A stretch of 11,883 nucleotides of DNA from an uncultured Bacteroides sp. (GTDB lineage Bacteria > Bacteroidota > Bacteroidia > Bacteroidales > Bacteroidaceae). How positions within the stretch are numbered: the stretch's first letter is position 1; each line of letters opens with the position of its first letter. The notes beneath the pieces were generated by a model, which was given only the letters and a program-made list of their open reading frames with translations, did not search any database and was not told the origin of the DNA. Where the stretch lies: the NCBI GenBank assembly GCA_900557355.1, contig USSR01000148.1, positions 1 through 11,883 on the forward strand, read 5' to 3'. A program made the translations under genes and the position numbers. Of this stretch, positions 8,131 to 11,883 are shown in pieces.

Positions 8131-9985
8131 TTATATTTCAAGTATAATCATCACTTTTTCTGCATTGGCTATCATGAGCGGATGCAAAGATTCGGAAGTT
8201 GTTGATGACGGCTTTCGTACAACAATGGCTAAAGCCTCTGATGTGAAATTAAATAAAGTTGCCTATTGGCCGGGAGATCCTGTAAATTGCTCTTTTACCT
8301 TGAAAAATGAAACGAACTATCCGATGGATATTCGTGAAGTAAAAGTGGTGATTCAGAACTTGGATGATGGAGGGTGTGTATTGACAGAAAAGTCTGTTGC
8401 TTCCCATATTCAAATAGAACCGGGACAATCTGTTCCTGTGGATGCCGGGACACTGTATACCCTTCCAGCTGCATTAAAGCCTTCTTCCTTTTGTGCTGTC
8501 AAGTTCCTGTTAGATTTTGAAGATGGGATAACCACTACAATTGACGGAACATATTTCAGAGCTGTCAACGAGCAGTCGCTGTTGACTTACGATATTCAAA
8601 AGTTAGATTATCAGGGACTTCCTGTTTATCGTCAGATAGGAGATATGAGTGCCGGGTTCGGTGTGTTAAAAACGATGGTTGCTTTCGATCAAGGAATGGC
8701 TGCCACCATGGAGGAGGCTCCGCAGGGTGGTACTTATCCGGTTGCGCCTACTCCGGAGTTTTTGCAACGTTCCGTTCGCAAAACTGTTGAGCTTTACAAT
8801 TCGGAGATCGGGGCTGCCACAAAGATAAAGAGAGTGGTGGTTGGAACGGGGATCGCATCTGTTTCTTACTTTGCAACAATGATGGGGGCAGCCTATTTAC
8901 CTATTCATTATCTGGTATCGGCTAATTCTGCTTCTGAAGTACAAGCTATACTCGATTATTCCAATCAAAATGGATATGCCTCTTATGCCACATTGGGTTA
9001 TGACGGTTCTATGCCCGGAGTGGGAGTTGCCTGGATAAAATTATTGGATTTGCCGGAAGAATATAAGCAATTTATAAAAGATCATCAGGTGGAAGAAGTT
9101 TATATTTATGGAGTAGGTCAGGAAGGACATGGAGAGTCTTATTCCCGAAGGGTTTTGACGCAGAATACAATTACCGATGAATATGCGCCTGGTTCTTTAT
9201 ATATATTGTATACTAACTTTGGTTCGGATGCCGATATTGACGCACTGAAACATCGGTTGTATGACTATAATCAGTTAAAATTGGGTGAAGGACAATATAT
9301 CTCTGATTGGGAAAGTGGAATTGTCGATGATCAGATAGCCAATATATCCGGCTCTGCGCAAGCGATGGCAAATGTGAAAGCTTATACGATTGAGACTGAT
9401 GATATGATGGCTTTGTACAATATATCTTCTTTCCTGACGCTTCAATATATAAAAAAGAATCAAAGCAAGTTGCAGGCACCTTTTGTGAATGGAGTTATTT
9501 TTAACGAGTATCTTACGAATCACCCTCAATATGAAGCGTTTGTTGGATATGTACCTTTATTATATTGGCAATTTAATTCGGCGGCTTCTACAGTAGAACG
9601 TATTGATGGTTATCTGAAGCCAGCTATTGCCGGGTATTTTCCTGATGTTGTCGATCATCTGTATGAGGGATCTTTTTATCTGAATTCTAATATGAGACGC
9701 TATGAGTTTTATGACGAGCTGATAGCAAGAGGTGTCACTTCGGAGAATATTAGAATTAGGCAGAGTGTAGATAAATGGAATCCGGAAGATGATGGAGAAA
9801 CGGAAGAGTATTTGGGACGCATTAATCATAAAATAGGTTCGGCTGAAGAATTTGCTTATGATATAATTGAACGTATTGGAGTGCAGAAGTATCGGAATAC
9901 GGTTAAGTCGATGGAGTACCTGACATTGGAGGAGCTTCGTACTATTTGTGCACAGGTTGGAAATATGAGATTAGTAGAACATTGA
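8117..9985 (+). CDS. Uncharacterised PUL lipoprotein, paralog A of a tandem pair
   Basis: I do not recognise the family. The 622-residue product has a lipoprotein signal peptide with Cys23 (IMSGC) and acidic residues after it (K-D-S-E-V-V-D-D), suggesting an outer-membrane, perhaps surface-exposed, lipoprotein. Residues about 38-150 look like a beta-sandwich (W-P-G-D-P-V-N-C-S-F-T-L-K-N-E-T). From about 155 an alpha/beta region begins that is homologous along its length to the protein at 10019-11713. Positions shared by both include Y295-D296-x-S298-M299, W306-I307-K308, E340-S341-Y342, D397-W398-E399-S400-G401, D429-M430-M431, N463-E464-Y465-L466 and W484-Q485-F486. Fixed acidic and aromatic residues of this kind suggest an enzyme or a carbohydrate-binding site, but I cannot name a reaction. 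The gene starts inside the last codons of GH89 (overlap 8117-8130), so it is probably made together with that enzyme. Confidence 0.9.
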   Translation: MRIISYISSIIITFSALAIMSGCKDSEVVDDGFRTTMAKASDVKLNKVAYWPGDPVNCSFTLKNETNYPMDIREVKVVIQNLDDGGCVLTEKSVASHIQIEPGQSVPVDAGTLYTLPAALKPSSFCAVKFLLDFEDGITTTIDGTYFRAVNEQSLLTYDIQKLDYQGLPVYRQIGDMSAGFGVLKTMVAFDQGMAATMEEAPQGGTYPVAPTPEFLQRSVRKTVELYNSEIGAATKIKRVVVGTGIASVSYFATMMGAAYLPIHYLVSANSASEVQAILDYSNQNGYASYATLGYDGSMPGVGVAWIKLLDLPEEYKQFIKDHQVEEVYIYGVGQEGHGESYSRRVLTQNTITDEYAPGSLYILYTNFGSDADIDALKHRLYDYNQLKLGEGQYISDWESGIVDDQIANISGSAQAMANVKAYTIETDDMMALYNISSFLTLQYIKKNQSKLQAPFVNGVIFNEYLTNHPQYEAFVGYVPLLYWQFNSAASTVERIDGYLKPAIAGYFPDVVDHLYEGSFYLNSNMRRYEFYDELIARGVTSENIRIRQSVDKWNPEDDGETEEYLGRINHKIGSAEEFAYDIIERIGVQKYRNTVKSMEYLTLEELRTICAQVGNMRLVEH

Positions 9986-10018
9986 TATAACATCGGATTT
10001 AAGATTTAAACTAACGAA

Positions 10019-11713
10019 ATGAATATAAAACAATTGATGGTAACTTTCTTCATTGCACTATTGGCAGGAGGAGAGATTGGAGCTCGTGTGCTGACGGATA
10101 AATTCGTTTATTCACAAGGGGAGAAGGTTGTGTTTACTTTTGATGGGAAGTCAGAAGGTAAAACGATTATACTGAAATATCTCTCCAAGAAAGGAGAACC
10201 GGTTCTTGCGGAGATTGGTGGAGAACCATTTGTTTGGGAAGTTCCTTCAGAATTTACGCCTGCAGCCGTAGGTGTTTATCAAAAAGAGGAGGGACAGTTG
10301 ACATATTCTTCTTATTTTAGGGTGGTAATTCCCGGAATGTTGACTACCTATCAGATCGCTAAAGAGGAATATAAAGGTTTGAATGTGTTTATGCTCGATG
10401 GTGGGATGAGTGCGGAATATGCTGTCCAAAAATCTTTAGCTAATCTGACGGCAGGTGTGAGCCATACATGGCAGATTGGTCCGGGAGGAGGTCCCAAACC
10501 GGTATGGGGGACACCTGATTTCCTTCAACAATCCGTTCAGCATACAGTAGATTTATATAATGAGTATTTGGGTAAGTCGAAGAAACTTAAAACTGTGATA
10601 ATAGCTACGGGAGTACCGACGGTACCTTATCTTTCTGCAGCTATGGAGGCTCCTGTATTGCCATTACATTTTTTGGTTTCTGTCAATTCTACCAAAGAAG
10701 TTTCTTCCATATTAGAATATTCCTCGCAAGCTGGAGTACCCTGTTATGCGACATTGGGATATGATGCTTCCATGGATGATGTCGGAGTTGCCTGGATAAA
10801 ATTATTGGCTTTGCCTGATGAATATCGGAAGTTTATAATAGAACATGAAGTAGAAAATGTAATTATCGCAGGCATAGGGGAAAACGTGAAAAGTGAATCT
10901 TATTGTCGGAAACTTAGTAAAACCGGAGTGGATGGTCAGGAGTATGCAGACGGCTCTCTTTATATTTTATATACCCAATCCGGTTCAGAGCATGACATTA
11001 AAACAATATCAAGAAATGTCGTGGACTATAATACGTTATCTCTTGAAAAAGGTAAGGACTTGGCCGATTGGGAGAGCGGTGTTGTCAACAGGCAGATTGA
11101 TAATATATCAAAAGGTATTTGTGAACATACTCCGGCACAAGTTTATTCTTTGATTGCTACTCATGATATGATGGATATGTATAATCTCGGTGCAAATATG
11201 GGTATGTATTTTATGTATAAGAATCGGGAGCAAACAAAGGTTTCCGTACAGGGGACTTATTTAAATGAATATTTAATATCACAACCTTTGTATGAGTTGA
11301 CTCAAGGATATATTCCATTATTGTTTTGGCAGTTTGTCCCTCCTGTATCAACGATCGACAGGATAAAACGTGATATACAGAAAGTGGTGGATGTTTATGA
11401 AAAAGGTGTTCTCCTAGAGAATAAAACCGTACATGTGAATGCACGTATCGGGAAAGAAGAGTTGGTGCAGGAACTAAAGAAAAGGGGATTTCGGTTTGTT
11501 ACTAAGCGCAAAGATAATGTGGAAGAATTGTGGAACCTATCCGATGGAATAAATTCTCCTTGTGAAGAGGTTGTACAGAATATAGTGGAACAGATTGGGG
11601 TAAAACAATATCAGACTCAATGTAAGAATGCATTGTATTTAAATATGGGTGATCTTAAACTAGTAACGAATAATATTCCGGGACTTGTCTTTCATTCTTT
11701 TAAGAAAAAGTAG
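10019..11713 (+). CDS. Uncharacterised secreted protein, paralog B of a tandem pair
   Basis: This 564-residue protein is a homolog of its upstream neighbour and I do not recognise the family. Its N-terminus (FFIALLAGGEIGA, then RVLTDKF) looks like an ordinary signal peptide with no lipobox cysteine, so the mature protein is probably periplasmic or released. A shorter beta-sandwich (about residues 24-105) precedes the shared alpha/beta region. Counterparts of the paralog A motifs are Y248-D249-x-S251-M252, W259-I260-K261, E293-S294-Y295, D350-W351-E352-S353-G354, H382-D383-M384-M385, N416-E417-Y418-L419 and W437-Q438-F439. Asp429 of paralog A aligns with D383 here, while His382 replaces an aspartate. 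A glycine-rich insert-like stretch (IGPGGGPKPVWGTPDF) precedes the first conserved helix. The start is 33 bases after the paralog A stop, consistent with one operon, and a terminator follows the stop. It may be a hydrolase or a periplasmic binding protein; the sequence does not decide. Confidence 0.9.
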   Translation: MNIKQLMVTFFIALLAGGEIGARVLTDKFVYSQGEKVVFTFDGKSEGKTIILKYLSKKGEPVLAEIGGEPFVWEVPSEFTPAAVGVYQKEEGQLTYSSYFRVVIPGMLTTYQIAKEEYKGLNVFMLDGGMSAEYAVQKSLANLTAGVSHTWQIGPGGGPKPVWGTPDFLQQSVQHTVDLYNEYLGKSKKLKTVIIATGVPTVPYLSAAMEAPVLPLHFLVSVNSTKEVSSILEYSSQAGVPCYATLGYDASMDDVGVAWIKLLALPDEYRKFIIEHEVENVIIAGIGENVKSESYCRKLSKTGVDGQEYADGSLYILYTQSGSEHDIKTISRNVVDYNTLSLEKGKDLADWESGVVNRQIDNISKGICEHTPAQVYSLIATHDMMDMYNLGANMGMYFMYKNREQTKVSVQGTYLNEYLISQPLYELTQGYIPLLFWQFVPPVSTIDRIKRDIQKVVDVYEKGVLLENKTVHVNARIGKEELVQELKKRGFRFVTKRKDNVEELWNLSDGINSPCEEVVQNIVEQIGVKQYQTQCKNALYLNMGDLKLVTNNIPGLVFHSFKKK

Positions 11714-11793
11714 CAAGATGTTTATTGGTTACAGTAGTAACACCTGCTGAACTGAATAAGTTAGCAAGCAAATAAGTTAAAATTGTATGGATT

Positions 11794-11825
11794 AGCAGAG
11801 GGTTATCAAAAAACTCTCTGCTTTT
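11794..11825 (+). terminator. Intrinsic terminator closing the gene cluster
   Basis: AGCAGAGGG (11794-11802) pairs with CTCTCTGCT (11814-11822) over nine base pairs with one G-U pair. The loop is 11 bases, and a short T run (11822-11825) and further pyrimidines follow. It lies about 80 bases after the stop of the last gene, where a transcript end is expected. The T tract is short, so termination may be incomplete. The bases between the stop codon and this hairpin show nothing I can identify. Confidence 0.65.
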
Positions 11826-11829
11826 CTGC

Positions 11830-11859
11830 TTGACTTCTGTTGCGAAATGATTACTTTTG
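11830..11859 (+). promoter_or_regulatory. Bacteroides-type housekeeping-sigma promoter for the next unit downstream
   Basis: TACTTTTG at 11852-11859 is a perfect match to the Bacteroides -7 consensus TAnnTTTG. A TTG at 11830-11832 sits 19 bases upstream, in the right place for the -33 element. Transcription would begin at roughly 11864-11867 and run rightward out of the window. Its position just after the terminator at 11794-11825 supports a boundary between transcription units. No start codon with a supported reading frame is visible in the few bases left. Confidence 0.6.
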
Positions 11860-11883
11860 CGCACGTTATCAATTCACAACTGA

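Noticed and set aside
5861..9998. The 11-base string TAACATCGGAT occurs at 5861-5871 and 9988-9998, both in intergenic DNA
   Set aside because: It is short, the copies sit in different settings (inside a hairpin, and before paralog B), and there is no third copy or symmetry to suggest an operator.

Overview
The window looks like part of a polysaccharide utilization locus (PUL) from Bacteroides or a close relative in the Bacteroidota. The evidence is an adjacent SusC-like/SusD-like pair, a run of lipoproteins with short lipoboxes, starts without strong Shine-Dalgarno sequences, a moderately AT-rich composition, and a perfect TAnnTTTG -7 promoter box at the right edge. All six genes lie on the + strand and are closely packed. 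There is no gene-free stretch over 300 bases, and I see no RNA gene, insertion sequence, integrase or CRISPR array.

Layout from left to right: (1) the C-terminal 824 residues of a SusC-like TonB-dependent outer-membrane transporter (1-2475), whose N-terminus lies outside the window; (2) a complete SusD-like glycan-binding lipoprotein (2482-4332); (3) a DUF3823-type surface lipoprotein with an unusually long C-terminus, probably a SusE/F-like accessory glycan binder (4353-5813); (4) a strong intrinsic-terminator-like hairpin inside the cluster (5844-5885); (5) a complete GH89 alpha-N-acetylglucosaminidase lipoprotein with both expected catalytic glutamates (5917-8130); (6) two tandem paralogs of a family I do not recognise. 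The first is a predicted lipoprotein that overlaps the GH89 gene by 14 bases (8117-9985). The second has an ordinary signal peptide (10019-11713). A terminator at 11794-11825 closes the cluster, and a Bacteroides-type promoter at 11830-11859 probably starts the next unit to the right.

The likely joint role is capture and import of a glycan carrying terminal alpha-linked GlcNAc. The accessory lipoprotein and SusD bind it at the surface, GH89 removes alpha-GlcNAc, and SusC/SusD import the product. Alpha-1,4-GlcNAc-capped mucin O-glycans are a plausible source, because no lyase, sulfatase or other glycosidase is visible, but this is inference. The part most likely to hold something undescribed is the tandem paralog pair. 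The two proteins share many fixed acidic and aromatic positions, travel with GH89, and appear to be sent to different cell compartments. No regulator (hybrid two-component system, ECF sigma/anti-sigma or SusR-like) is visible, so it would lie outside the window.
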